Positions 36,736-45,918 of a stretch of 64,000 nucleotides of DNA are shown piece by piece. This DNA is from Salipaludibacillus daqingensis (lineage in GTDB: Bacteria > Bacillota > Bacilli > Bacillales > Salisediminibacteriaceae). The DNA lies in NCBI RefSeq assembly GCF_029891575.1, contig NZ_JARZHF010000008.1:62001-126000 (forward strand). Reading direction: 5' to 3'. The notes beneath the pieces were generated by a model that was given only the letters and a program-made list of their open reading frames with translations, did no database searches and was not told the DNA's origin. The first letter of the stretch is position 1, and each line of letters begins with the position of its first letter. Position numbers and translations under genes: made by a program.

Positions 36736-37704
36736 TTAAGCCCACCACATATCAGAAGGCTGCTCACGAATGATAACATCATCTAAGTTTTTCACCGCAC
36801 GAGAAAATCCTTCGTCAATGGACATGATTGGATCTTCATGCTCAATGCTTACAACATAATCATAACCATACGTACGCAAGGCACTAATGATATCGGACCA
36901 TTCTTGCATACTGTGACCACATCCAACAGAACGGAACGACCACGCTCGTGATTGCACCATGGAATATGGCTGCATGTCTGTTAACCCGTGCATGTTCACG
37001 TGATCTTGATCAATGTACGTATCTTTTGCATGGAAATGATGAATCGCATTTTCTTTCCCTAATATCTTAATCGCCGCAACAGGGTCAATCCCTTGCCACC
37101 ATAGATGACTCGGATCCAAATTTGCTCCGATCGCATTCGATGTGCGTTTTCGAAGTTCCAACATCGTATGTGGCGTATGAACTAAAAATCCACCGTGAAG
37201 CTCAAGACCAATCTTTACGCCATGTTCTTCGGCAAGCTGACCAATTTCTTTCCAGTAAGGTACGAGTTTTTCTTCCCACTGCCATTTCAAGACGTCGGAA
37301 TACTCACTTGGCCAAGGAGAAACAGGCCAGTTTGGATGTTTCGCTCCTTCATGATCCCCAGCTGTCCCAGAGAAACCATTTACAACCGGTACATTCATTA
37401 ATGATGCCAATTTAATTGTTTTTCGCAAAATCTCATCTGACTCTTTCGCAAATGCTTTATCCGGTGTGATCGGATTTCCGTGACAGCTAAAAGCACTAAT
37501 TGTGATTCCACGATCATCAAGTGCTTTCTGATATGCTTGGCGTGCCTCTTCACTTTCCAGCAGCTCATCTATATTACAATGAGACCCTCCTGGATATCCG
37601 CCTGTTCCTATTTCCACTGCATCTAGTCCAGCAGCTTTCGCTGTATCTAGCATTTCTTCAAACGACAAGTCTCCAAATAATACTGTAAATACGCCTAACT
37701 TCAT
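36736..37704 (-). CDS. Sugar phosphate isomerase/epimerase family (TIM barrel, AP-endonuclease-2 fold)
   Basis: A 322-residue xylose-isomerase-like barrel beginning MKLGVFTVLFGDLSFEEML. Metal-binding positions are suggested by GLELHGGF, NLDPSHLWWQG, HFHAKD and SIEHEDP (Glu, Asp, His, Glu). Members isomerise or epimerise keto-sugars and inosose. It is followed by a Gfo/Idh gene in the same direction, a common functional pair. Confidence 0.9.
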   Translation of the reverse strand: MKLGVFTVLFGDLSFEEMLDTAKAAGLDAVEIGTGGYPGGSHCNIDELLESEEARQAYQKALDDRGITISAFSCHGNPITPDKAFAKESDEILRKTIKLASLMNVPVVNGFSGTAGDHEGAKHPNWPVSPWPSEYSDVLKWQWEEKLVPYWKEIGQLAEEHGVKIGLELHGGFLVHTPHTMLELRKRTSNAIGANLDPSHLWWQGIDPVAAIKILGKENAIHHFHAKDTYIDQDHVNMHGLTDMQPYSMVQSRAWSFRSVGCGHSMQEWSDIISALRTYGYDYVVSIEHEDPIMSIDEGFSRAVKNLDDVIIREQPSDMWWA

Positions 37705-37861
37705 ATACCTTCACCCTTTCTTTTTTGGCTCTCTTATCGTACCTTTTTTATGTTATTTTATCATCGCTCACATCCTGCGGTTTTTCAACAGCAACACGAA
37801 TACGTTAGCCTTTAACGGAGTCGAGTTAGTACAATTCTTTTAGAAATAAACTTTTAAAAAT

Positions 37862-38893
37862 TTATTCGTCGATTCTCACGATCGTTTTAGTCTCATTAGA
37901 TTTTAAAGCAGCCAATATAACGGCTAATGAATTCAGTCCTTCTCTTCCAGATATCGGCGAGGCTTCATTTCGGTCAATCGATCTGATAAAGCGGTGGATG
38001 ACATCACTGCTCGTTTGACCACCACTATCATTCGATTGAATGCCACCAAGTTTATAATTTACTACTTCTCCTGATTGATACTGTACAATCATCGAATATT
38101 CTGGATCATCTTCCAATCGAATGATGCCTTTTTCAGCATAAATCACCGTTGAATTATCTTCATTAGGTACGTATGACCAGCTTGCGGCAAGTGTTCCGAT
38201 GATGCCACTTTTTGTTTTCAAAACACAGACGGCATTATCATCCACATCACTATTTTCTTTTGCGCTCGTTTCTACAAAAGCGCCAACTTCAACAAATTCT
38301 TCTCCTAAAATATAGCGCATCAAATCTGTTTTGTGAACGCCTAAATCTCCTAATGTACCAATAAATGCCTGCTTTTTATCAAAGAACCAGCTATCTTTTC
38401 CATCTACACTCCAACCTTCTGGACCACCATGCCCAAAAGCTGTTCGGAAACTATAAATTTTTCCTAGTTCTCCTGAGGCAATTAGTTTCTTTGCTTTTTC
38501 ATGTGATGGGACAAACCGTTGATTATGTCCGATCATTAATTGCTTTCCTGATTCTTCGGCAGCTTGAATCATTTCTTCTGCTTCTTGTTTAGACGTAGCC
38601 ATCGGTTTTTCACAAAGAACGTGTTTCCCTGCTTGCAAACTTGCAATTGTCACTGGTGCATGCAACGCATTTGGAAGACATACGCTCACGGCATCAATCG
38701 TGTCATCTTTTAATAATTCGCGATAATCTGTATACGGTTTTGCATCATACTTCTCGGACATTTTTATTGCTCTTGATTCTACAATGTCACAAACGGCGGC
38801 AATTTCTACATTTTCTTCTGCTTCATATTCTGGTAAATGGCGAAACGATGAAATCGTTCCACATCCTATAACTGCTACTTTAAATGTTGTCAT
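37862..38893 (-). CDS. Gfo/Idh/MocA family oxidoreductase
   Basis: A 343-residue dehydrogenase with VAVIGCGTISSFRHLPEY, VCLPNALHAPV and LCEKPMAT, and IGTLGDLGVHKTDLMRY in the substrate half. It sits 23 bases downstream of the second isomerase gene, so the two are probably one transcript that starts near 39700. It is one of three Gfo/Idh paralogues in the window. Confidence 0.9.
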   Translation of the reverse strand: MTTFKVAVIGCGTISSFRHLPEYEAEENVEIAAVCDIVESRAIKMSEKYDAKPYTDYRELLKDDTIDAVSVCLPNALHAPVTIASLQAGKHVLCEKPMATSKQEAEEMIQAAEESGKQLMIGHNQRFVPSHEKAKKLIASGELGKIYSFRTAFGHGGPEGWSVDGKDSWFFDKKQAFIGTLGDLGVHKTDLMRYILGEEFVEVGAFVETSAKENSDVDDNAVCVLKTKSGIIGTLAASWSYVPNEDNSTVIYAEKGIIRLEDDPEYSMIVQYQSGEVVNYKLGGIQSNDSGGQTSSDVIHRFIRSIDRNEASPISGREGLNSLAVILAALKSNETKTIVRIDE

Positions 38894-38916
38894 GTTATAT
38901 CGTCATCCCCTTCAAA

Positions 38917-39672
38917 TTAGATAATCTCTTTTAAATATTTCATACTCATTTCAACACTTTCTAGTGGTGTTCTTCTGGAAACATCTTGTTCAATAACGAA
39001 CCATTCGATTGGTTGATTCGCTGACAGCTTTGTTAATCCTTCAATATTTACACCACCTGTGCCAAGTTCCGCGAAAAATTTCTCGTCATCTGTTGTCATA
39101 TCTTTTAAGTGCACAAGGGGTGTTCGTCCGCTGTAACGCTTCACCCATTCGATTGGATCCTCACCAGATTTTTTTAGCCAGTAGACATCTAACTCTGTCA
39201 TCACTTCTTCCGGATTTGTTTCATCAAAAATAGCCGTTAACGCTTGGCGACCATCTTTCGGTAAAACATCCAATTCAAAATCGTGGTTATGATAGCAAAG
39301 GGTGATCCCATGTTCACGACACGTTTGTCCTGCTCCTTTCAAAAAAGTAATAAGTGAAAAATAGGCTTCTTCCGTTCGCTCTTCTTCCATTAAATAAGGC
39401 ACAACAAGATACTGACTCCCTAATATTTTTTGCTCTTCTATCGCTCCTAGTAAATTTTCTCTTAATACTTCCAACGGAACATGACTAGATGCTGCCTTCA
39501 AACCAAGTTCGTCGATGGTTTCTTTTACTTCCTGAACAGTGAGACCACCATACCCTGCAAACTCTACTCCGTCAAAACCTAATTCAGCAACGGCACGAAG
39601 CGTCCCTTTAGGATCTTTCGCCATTTCTTCTCTTAATGTAAACAATTGAACTGCAACTTGTGGTTTCTTCAT
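38917..39672 (-). CDS. Sugar phosphate isomerase/epimerase family protein
   Basis: A 251-residue TIM-barrel protein of the same superfamily as the gene at 36736 but shorter. It has VQLFTLREEM at the start, GFDGVEFAGYGG, LCYHNHDFEL, TELDVYWLKKSG, and VHLKDM followed by EQDVS for the metal and substrate site. It is the first gene of the four-gene minus-strand group, divergent from an AraC regulator, with a palindromic operator-like sequence in between. Confidence 0.88.
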   Translation of the reverse strand: MKKPQVAVQLFTLREEMAKDPKGTLRAVAELGFDGVEFAGYGGLTVQEVKETIDELGLKAASSHVPLEVLRENLLGAIEEQKILGSQYLVVPYLMEEERTEEAYFSLITFLKGAGQTCREHGITLCYHNHDFELDVLPKDGRQALTAIFDETNPEEVMTELDVYWLKKSGEDPIEWVKRYSGRTPLVHLKDMTTDDEKFFAELGTGGVNIEGLTKLSANQPIEWFVIEQDVSRRTPLESVEMSMKYLKEII

Positions 39673-39690
39673 GTAATCGCCATCCTTTTC

Positions 39691-39711
39691 ACGCTTTCGA
39701 AAGCGTTATCA
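39691..39711. promoter_or_regulatory. Palindrome with overlapping cre-like site in the isomerase/AraC divergent region
   Basis: ACGCTTTCGAAAGCGT (39691-39706) is a perfect 16-base palindrome with a central CG, as in LacI/GalR-type operators. The overlapping TCGAAAGCGTTATCA (39697-39711) matches the cre consensus at 14 of 15 positions. It lies 19 bases before the isomerase start, so it probably controls that operon. Confidence 0.6.
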
Positions 39712-39807
39712 TTTATTCTAATCATACCTTTGCTTGTCGCTATAAAAAATAGATTATATAATAAAAACATATACTATTTTGCTATCTTAGTCTTAGGAGG
39801 GGATGAA

Positions 39808-40587
39808 ATGTCTCTTGAAGTAGGGTTTTGTGGTTATTCGCATCATAAAAAGGGTTATCAAGACCAAAGCCAAGCTGGGTTATCTAGTTACTTATTTCGG
39901 TTACAAATTGAAGGGACTGCAACGATCACTCACCATCACAAAACGTACGCAATCAAAAAAGGTGATCTTTTCCTCGGAAAACCTGGAGATCCATACAAAA
40001 TATTCACTCCAGGTAACCAAGATAGCATCGATTACCATATTTTTTGCCAAGGGTCATGGATTGATGAATGGTGGGAGGAATCGGATCTCCCTGTAACTTC
40101 TAGCGTTCATCTTGACGAAAAACTTCTCGGTTTATGGCGCCATTTAACGATTGAAGAACGCCGACCGATTCAAGAAAAAAATCCCGACCTGGCTGGTTAT
40201 ATATTAAAAGCCCTTTGCTTAACAATCGAGCAATCGATTAATGATGTCTCCCACAAGGTTGACCGCCCCTTTATTGTGACGCAAATGATGCGATACATTG
40301 AAGAACACGCCACTACTGCTCTGAAAGTGGACGATGTAGCGGAACACGTTAACTTAAGCGTATCTCGTGCAGTTCATTTATTCAAAGAACACACAAAACA
40401 AACGATGATTCAATATGCATTAGACATTCGGTTAGCTACTGCTCTGAATCAAATGCAATACTCGTCGATGACGTTAGAACATATTGCCGAAAACTGTGGA
40501 TTTGGTACATACGCTTACTTCCACCGCGTCTTCAAAAAACATTACGGCCAATCTCCTGGTCATTTTAGACGTCAACAATCATCGTGA
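39808..40587 (+). CDS. AraC-family transcriptional regulator
   Basis: A 259-residue regulator with an N-terminal cupin-like sugar-sensing half (TITHHHKTYAIKKGDLFLGK) and a C-terminal double helix-turn-helix of about 100 residues: VDDVAEHVNLSVSRAVHLFK, then LEHIAENCGFGTYAYFHRVF and the end signature YGQSPGHFR. The frame is open back to 39646, but TTAGGAGGGGATGAA stands directly before ATG 39808. Divergent from the sugar isomerase and oxidoreductase genes, it is likely their activator. Confidence 0.92.
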   Translation: MSLEVGFCGYSHHKKGYQDQSQAGLSSYLFRLQIEGTATITHHHKTYAIKKGDLFLGKPGDPYKIFTPGNQDSIDYHIFCQGSWIDEWWEESDLPVTSSVHLDEKLLGLWRHLTIEERRPIQEKNPDLAGYILKALCLTIEQSINDVSHKVDRPFIVTQMMRYIEEHATTALKVDDVAEHVNLSVSRAVHLFKEHTKQTMIQYALDIRLATALNQMQYSSMTLEHIAENCGFGTYAYFHRVFKKHYGQSPGHFRRQQSS

Positions 40588-40668
40588 TGAATTGGCTGAT
40601 CCGTTTATTATGTAGGGCTGAAATTTGTTTGTTTTGATTGGGGGTAGGGAAGGAATTGAGGTTCTAGA

Positions 40669-40830
40669 TGGTTGTTGCTCTAGTGACCTTTCTTTTACCA
40701 TAATGCTCGTTTAGGGGCACTAGTTGGTCGCTCTAGTGCCCTTTCTTTAATCAAATTGCTCGTTTAGGGGCACTAGTTGGTTCCTCTACTGCCCTAACTC
40801 AATCAAAAATGCTCACTTAGGGGCACTAAC
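40669..40830. repeat. Third tandem hairpin repeat array with a different arm sequence, about 53-bp period
   Basis: Three copies (56, 53 and 53-54 bases). The middle copy has arms CTAGTGCCC and GGGCACTAG about 26 bases apart; the others are slightly degenerate (CTAGTGACC, CTACTGCCC, GGGCACTAAC). Period and layout equal those of the arrays at 9792 and 27039, with shared short blocks (CTCT before the left arm, AATC then GCTCG before the right), but the arms differ and still pair with each other. Confidence 0.85.
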
Positions 40831-40885
40831 TGCTCAGCGAGCTACCAAACCATATAGAGATACCTATATTCCCAATACTAAACCA

Positions 40886-40913
40886 AATTAAAAGCGCCCG
40901 AATAATCGGGCGC
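40886..40913 (-). terminator. Terminator after the peptide-binding protein gene
   Basis: On the minus strand GCGCCCGA and TCGGGCGC pair perfectly around four bases, then TTTTAATTT. Confidence 0.9.
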
Positions 40914-40929
40914 CAACTAATTCATCTAT

Positions 40930-42594
40930 TTAGTTTTCGATCGTAACGTCTTGCAGTTGATATAGACCGTTTGGATGCTTCCAGAAGCCTTGAACCTCAT
41001 CACGCAACCCTACGAGGTACGTTGTGTGGTAAAGGTAAGACATCGGAGCTTCCTCAACTAAAATCTCCATTGCCTCTTTATAAAGTTGTTCACGCGTATC
41101 TGGATCTGCTTCTTCACGAGCTTGATCGAGTAGATCATCTAACTCGTCATTAGCCATGAATGAACGGTTACCAGGCGAACCTTGGTTATCAGAATGGAAC
41201 AATGCATACATACCATAGTCAGCGTCAGCTGTTACAGTAACCCAACCTAGGATGAACATATCGTGCTCACCTTCCGCTGTGTTATCAAGGTATGCACCCC
41301 ACTCAAGTACTTCGATCTCTACTTCTACGCCAATTTCAGCTAACTGCGCTTGAACAAGTTCAGCAACGTCCATACGCTCACGGCTGTCATTTGTCCAAAT
41401 TGTTGTAGAGAATCCATCTTCATATCCAGCTTCAGCAAGTAACTCTTTTGCTTCTTCAGGATCGTAAGGAAGACCTTCTACTTCATCTGTAAAACCAAAT
41501 ACTTGTTCTCCAATTGGTCCAACTGCTGGAGTTGCTGTTCCTTCCATAACGCCTTCAATCAAATCGTCTTTATTAATTGCCATTGAAATAGCTTGACGTA
41601 CCTTAACATCATCGAATGGCTCTTTCTCCATGTTGAAACCAATATAAGATAAACTTAAGCTTTCTTGTTCATAAACATCGATACCATCTGTGTTTTCAAT
41701 TCTAGCTTTATCACTAGGACTTACTGGGAAAATAATGTGAGCAGCACCTGTTTCTAATTCACCAACTCGAGTTAGATCCTCAGGTACAACTTTGAAAGTA
41801 ACAGAGTCAACTTTCACTTGCTCTCCCCAATAATCTTCGTTTTTCGTTAAGACAACTTCGTCTCCAGGGTTCCAGCTTTCAAACTTAAAGAAACCAGTTC
41901 CGATTGGGTTTTCATTAATGTAATCTCCTGGCTGTCCTCCATCTTCCATTGCCTCATAATCTGCATCAATAATTTCCCCACTCATAATTCCGCCACCAGA
42001 GTGTGCAATATGTGCTGGAAGTGGTGCGAAAGGAAATTCTGTTTGGAATTGAACAGTGTAGTCATCTACAACGATAACTTCTTCAATCATGTTGTATAAG
42101 AACGAACGCGGTGAAGCAACATCTTCGTCTAATACACGATCGAAGTTCGCTTTAACAACATCTGCATTGAATTCAGATCCATCATGGAATGTGACATCCT
42201 CACGTAGAGTAAATTCCCAAACGTTATCTTCGACTGCTTCCCAATCCGTTGCAAGTAGTGGTTCTAACTCAGTATCTTCATTTTGAGAAAGAAGTGTTTC
42301 ATAAATGTTTGTTTGAATCGTACTAGAAGGAACATCATTTGATCCATGTGGGTCTAAGGCTTCAGCATCAGATAGTGTAGCAATGATTAAATCATTACCT
42401 TCCGTAAGCTCATCTGCTTCACCATTATCATTTCCACCATTGTCATTAGCGTCACTGTTATTTTCAGCAGCACTATTACTATTATTGTTGTCCACTGTTC
42501 CACCATCATTGTCTGGTTCACTTGCACACGCTGCAAATGTTAACAACATTGACATGGAAAGAAGTCCAACCTTTAAAGACTTACTTTTAAACAT
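40930..42594 (-). CDS. Peptide ABC transporter substrate-binding lipoprotein (DppA/OppA/AppA family)
   Basis: A 554-residue SBP family 5 protein. The signal peptide ends in lipobox LTFAAC, giving a membrane-anchored extracellular binding protein. A linker of about 45 residues rich in Asn, Asp and Gly follows, then the mature domain with the family signature around VTFHDGSEFNADVVKANFDR. The protein is very acidic. It is divergent from the permease and ATPase genes at 43023-46903. It presumably delivers di- or oligopeptides (or nickel) to them. Having the binding protein on the opposite strand lets it be expressed separately. Confidence 0.92.
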   Translation of the reverse strand: MFKSKSLKVGLLSMSMLLTFAACASEPDNDGGTVDNNNSNSAAENNSDANDNGGNDNGEADELTEGNDLIIATLSDAEALDPHGSNDVPSSTIQTNIYETLLSQNEDTELEPLLATDWEAVEDNVWEFTLREDVTFHDGSEFNADVVKANFDRVLDEDVASPRSFLYNMIEEVIVVDDYTVQFQTEFPFAPLPAHIAHSGGGIMSGEIIDADYEAMEDGGQPGDYINENPIGTGFFKFESWNPGDEVVLTKNEDYWGEQVKVDSVTFKVVPEDLTRVGELETGAAHIIFPVSPSDKARIENTDGIDVYEQESLSLSYIGFNMEKEPFDDVKVRQAISMAINKDDLIEGVMEGTATPAVGPIGEQVFGFTDEVEGLPYDPEEAKELLAEAGYEDGFSTTIWTNDSRERMDVAELVQAQLAEIGVEVEIEVLEWGAYLDNTAEGEHDMFILGWVTVTADADYGMYALFHSDNQGSPGNRSFMANDELDDLLDQAREEADPDTREQLYKEAMEILVEEAPMSYLYHTTYLVGLRDEVQGFWKHPNGLYQLQDVTIEN

Positions 42595-42782
42595 GTTTTG
42601 TCCCCCTTATTTGTAATTGTTTTGTAATAAAGTCCTACATTACTAAACTACAACAAACTAAAAAAAAACACAATACGAAATAGTCTTAAAATTAAAATTT
42701 TTCGAGTATAACGTTTTACAGCGTTAATGTGCAAAAGTTTAAAAAGCTTGAATTAAATTAAGAATCTTCCATTGATAGCGCT

Positions 42783-42811
42783 TTGACTAGAATATAAAGT
42801 TAAAGTATAAT
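42783..42811 (+). promoter_or_regulatory. Promoter 1 of the peptide transporter operon
   Basis: TTGACT (42783-42788), exactly 17 bases, and TATAAT (42806-42811). This is the best promoter match in the 428-base divergent region. Confidence 0.8.
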
Positions 42812-42860
42812 TTAAAAATATTATTGTATGAATATAGTATTTTGAAATCTATTAAAATAC

Positions 42861-42888
42861 TTGTGAAAAATTTTAGGAATGATATAAT
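42861..42888 (+). promoter_or_regulatory. Promoter 2 of the peptide transporter operon
   Basis: TTGTGA (42861-42866), 16 bases, and TATAAT (42883-42888), 77 bases downstream of promoter 1. AT-rich partial palindromes around it were checked for a CodY box, but none matches well. Confidence 0.65.
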
Positions 42889-43022
42889 TTCTTCGTATTA
42901 GCTTGTTTTTATAGAGGAAAATTTGGAATTAATTATTAGAATATTCTATTTAATGGAAATTATTTGTTTTCCACTATATTCTTATATCAAATTATTTATC
43001 AATCGAAAGTGAGGTTAAAAGT

Positions 43023-43919
43023 ATGCCAGAAACAACAGTCAACGTGTCAACTCAAAACACGAAGCGCATTAATCCCCAGTTGGAAAATTTTAAAACCATG
43101 TGGAGGAAGCTTAAAACGAACAGAGTGGCGATGGCCGGTGGTATTCTTATTTTATTTTTTATTCTCGTATCTTTTATCGGTCCTTTGTTAACAAGCTTAG
43201 ATCCAAATTCTCCAGATGTAAGTAGTCGTTTACAAAGCCCTTCATCTGAGCACTGGTTTGGTACTGACAATCACGGAAGAGATATTTTCACTAGAATTAT
43301 CCATGGAATGTCGATTACTTTATATATCGGGTTCTCTTCTGTAGCAATTGGAATGGTTGTCGGAGTTTTTATCGGAATTATGGCTGGTTATTACGGAAAG
43401 AGAACAGATGCGATCTTAATGAGAATTATGGATGTTTTCCTTGCATTCCCGGGTATCTTGTTAGCTCTTGGAATTGTAGCGGTGTTAGGTGGAAGTATTA
43501 ATAATGTTATCATCGCCATTGCAATTTTTTCTATCCCTGTTTTTGCCAGAATTGTACGAGGTTCTACATTATCAGTAAAAAAATTAGAATACATCGATGC
43601 TGTAAGAGCTTTAGGTGCTTCTGATGCTCGAATTATTTTTAGACATATTCTTCCTAATATTTTATCTCCAATTATTGTTCAGGCAACGTTAAGAGTTGCC
43701 ACAGCAGTATTAACTGCCAGTGGCCTTTCATTCTTAGGTTTAGGGGCACAACCACCTACTCCAGAATGGGGTGCAATGCTAGCTGCAGGAAGAAACTATA
43801 TGTGGGAATACCCTCATATCGCTTTGTTCCCAGGTCTAGCAATTGTTGCTGTCGTTCTAGCTTTCAACTTATTTGGTGATGGCGTACGTGATGCACTCGA
43901 TCCTAAAATAAAATCGTAA
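43023..43919 (+). CDS. Peptide ABC transporter permease (DppC/OppC type)
   Basis: A 298-residue inner-membrane permease with an N-terminal OppC-like region, about six transmembrane segments and the ATPase-contact EAA-type loop DAVRALGASDARIIFRHILP. A dihydrophobic N-terminal cytoplasmic stretch (residues 1-30) precedes helix 1. It comes before the B-type permease here; the usual order is B then C. GAGG lies about eight bases before the start. Confidence 0.92.
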   Translation: MPETTVNVSTQNTKRINPQLENFKTMWRKLKTNRVAMAGGILILFFILVSFIGPLLTSLDPNSPDVSSRLQSPSSEHWFGTDNHGRDIFTRIIHGMSITLYIGFSSVAIGMVVGVFIGIMAGYYGKRTDAILMRIMDVFLAFPGILLALGIVAVLGGSINNVIIAIAIFSIPVFARIVRGSTLSVKKLEYIDAVRALGASDARIIFRHILPNILSPIIVQATLRVATAVLTASGLSFLGLGAQPPTPEWGAMLAAGRNYMWEYPHIALFPGLAIVAVVLAFNLFGDGVRDALDPKIKS

Positions 43920-43934
43920 GAGAGGTGAAGCCCA

Positions 43935-44855
43935 TTGTTTGTTTATACAATTAGACGTTTAATCCAAACAATTCCAGTAATTATAGGTGTTACACTAGTA
44001 GTTTTCTTAATGATGCATCTGATACCAGGTGACCCGGCACAGATCATGGCCGGTGAGCGTGCCGATGAAGTTCAAGTAGAGCAAATGAGAGATCGACTGG
44101 GGTTAAATGACCCTTACTATGTTCAATACGCTAGTTTTATATCGAATGCAGTTCAAGGAGACCTTGGAAACTCCGTTCGAAGCGGTCGAGCGGTAAGCAG
44201 TGAAATTGGCGCACGTTTTTGGGTAACTGTTGAACTAGCTTTTTACAGTACTTTATTAAGTATTTTTATAGGGTTAATCGCTGGAATCGTTTCAGCAACT
44301 AGAAGAAATTCACTGTTGGATATGTTTATCATGATTTTTGCATTGTTTGGCTTATCGATGCCTAACTTCTGGTTGGGACTTATGCTCATTCAATATTTCG
44401 CTTTAAGGATTGATTGGCTTCCAGTTTCAGGATGGGGCTCTCCAGAACAACTGCTTCTTCCCGTGATAACATTAGGAACAGCAGGTGCAGCAATTATTGC
44501 TCGTATGACTCGTTCTAGCATGTTAGAAGTTATTCATCAAGATTACATCCGTACCGCCCGTGCCAAAGGGGTACCAGAACGTTATGTAATTTATAAACAC
44601 GCATTGAGAAACGCACTAATCCCTGTTGTGACCGTTGTCGGCCTTCAATTTGGTGTATTACTTGGTGGTGCTGTATTAACAGAGACCGTATTTGCTATTA
44701 ATGGGCTAGGAAGATTCGTTGTTGAAGCCATTCGTATGCGTGACTTCCCTATCGTTCAAGGTTCTGTTCTCGTGTTAGCAATGTTGTTCGTTTTTGTTAA
44801 CTTCTTAGTAGATCTTTCCTACCGAGTGCTTAACAAACGAATTGAATTAGATTAA
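43935..44855 (+). CDS. Peptide ABC transporter permease (DppB/OppB type)
   Basis: A 306-residue permease starting FVYTIRRLIQTIPVIIGVTL, with LIPGDPAQIMAG of the B-type family and the EAA loop YIRTARAKGVPERYVIYKHA. It begins at TTG 43935, six bases after GAGAGGTGAAG. It pairs with the preceding C-type subunit to form the membrane channel. Confidence 0.92.
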   Translation: MFVYTIRRLIQTIPVIIGVTLVVFLMMHLIPGDPAQIMAGERADEVQVEQMRDRLGLNDPYYVQYASFISNAVQGDLGNSVRSGRAVSSEIGARFWVTVELAFYSTLLSIFIGLIAGIVSATRRNSLLDMFIMIFALFGLSMPNFWLGLMLIQYFALRIDWLPVSGWGSPEQLLLPVITLGTAGAAIIARMTRSSMLEVIHQDYIRTARAKGVPERYVIYKHALRNALIPVVTVVGLQFGVLLGGAVLTETVFAINGLGRFVVEAIRMRDFPIVQGSVLVLAMLFVFVNFLVDLSYRVLNKRIELD

Positions 44856-44886
44856 ATGACACACGTCTAGAAAGGTGGGAAATAGA

Positions 44887-45918
44887 TTGGAAAATCCTAA
44901 ATCAATTATTAAGGTGGAGGAGTTACAAACATCTTTTTATACTCATAAAGGGGAAATCAAAGCTGTCGATGGCGTTAGCTTCGATGTCCCCAGCGGTAAA
45001 ACATTAGGAATCGTTGGCGAATCGGGTTCAGGAAAAAGTATCACCTCCCTTTCGATCATGCGATTGCTTGAAGATCCAGGTAAGATCAAAGGCGGTAAAA
45101 TTACGTTCAATGGCGAAGACTTATTAGCAAAATCAGAAAGTAATATGCGCACGATTCGTGGAAATCGAATTTCAATGATCTTCCAAGAGCCAATGACTTC
45201 TTTAAATCCTGTCTTTACGATTGGTGACCAAATTGCAGAATCGTATATGATTCATGAAGGTCTTTCAAAAAAGCAAGCATTAAGAAAAGCTTTAGGTATG
45301 TTGGAATTAGTAGGGATTCCTTCTCCTAAAGATCGATTAAAAGCATATCCACACGAGTTGTCTGGAGGTATGCGTCAGCGAGCTATGATTGCCATTGCTT
45401 TAGCATGTAATCCAGAGCTTCTTATTGCAGATGAACCAACAACAGCATTAGACGTGACGATTCAGGCGCAAATTTTAAGGTTGATTAATGGTTTACAAGA
45501 AGAGCTTGGTATGTCAATGATGTTAATTACCCACGATCTTGGAGTTGTAGCGGAAACATGTGATTACGTTGCAGTAATGTATGCAGGGAAGATTGTTGAA
45601 TACGCTGATGTAGACACATTGTTTAAATCACCAAAGCACCCATATACAGTTGGCCTTCTTCAGTCATTGCCACGTCATGATATCGATCAAGATGAGCTAA
45701 ACGTGATTAAAGGGATGGTTCCTAGACCAGATGATCTTCCAGAAGGTTGTCGTTTCGCACCACGCTGCCCTTTTGCAACAAGACTTTGCGAAGAAAAATT
45801 ACCTTCTTTAGACGATATTGATGATAAAAATCAAGTCCGCTGCTGGATTTATAACGATCAGTGGGACGGCCCGGAGGTGAATGTGAAAGATGACTACAGA
45901 ACTGCTCAGAGTGACTAA
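44887..45918 (+). CDS. Peptide ABC transporter ATPase (DppD/OppD type)
   Basis: A 343-residue ATPase with Walker A GESGSGKS, signature LSGGMRQRAMIAIAL, Walker B LLIADEPTTALD and the C-terminal oligopeptide ATPase extension GCRFAPRCPFAT with its cysteines. A GTG at 44875 is in frame, but it lies within the ribosome binding site AAAGGTGG, so TTG 44887 is taken as the start. It overlaps the next ATPase gene by 29 bases. Confidence 0.93.
   Translation: MENPKSIIKVEELQTSFYTHKGEIKAVDGVSFDVPSGKTLGIVGESGSGKSITSLSIMRLLEDPGKIKGGKITFNGEDLLAKSESNMRTIRGNRISMIFQEPMTSLNPVFTIGDQIAESYMIHEGLSKKQALRKALGMLELVGIPSPKDRLKAYPHELSGGMRQRAMIAIALACNPELLIADEPTTALDVTIQAQILRLINGLQEELGMSMMLITHDLGVVAETCDYVAVMYAGKIVEYADVDTLFKSPKHPYTVGLLQSLPRHDIDQDELNVIKGMVPRPDDLPEGCRFAPRCPFATRLCEEKLPSLDDIDDKNQVRCWIYNDQWDGPEVNVKDDYRTAQSD

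Noticed and set aside
42595-43022. CodY box in the divergent peptide-transporter region
   Set aside because: AT-rich segments approach AATTTTCWGAAAATT, but the best has about five mismatches, so it is not supported.
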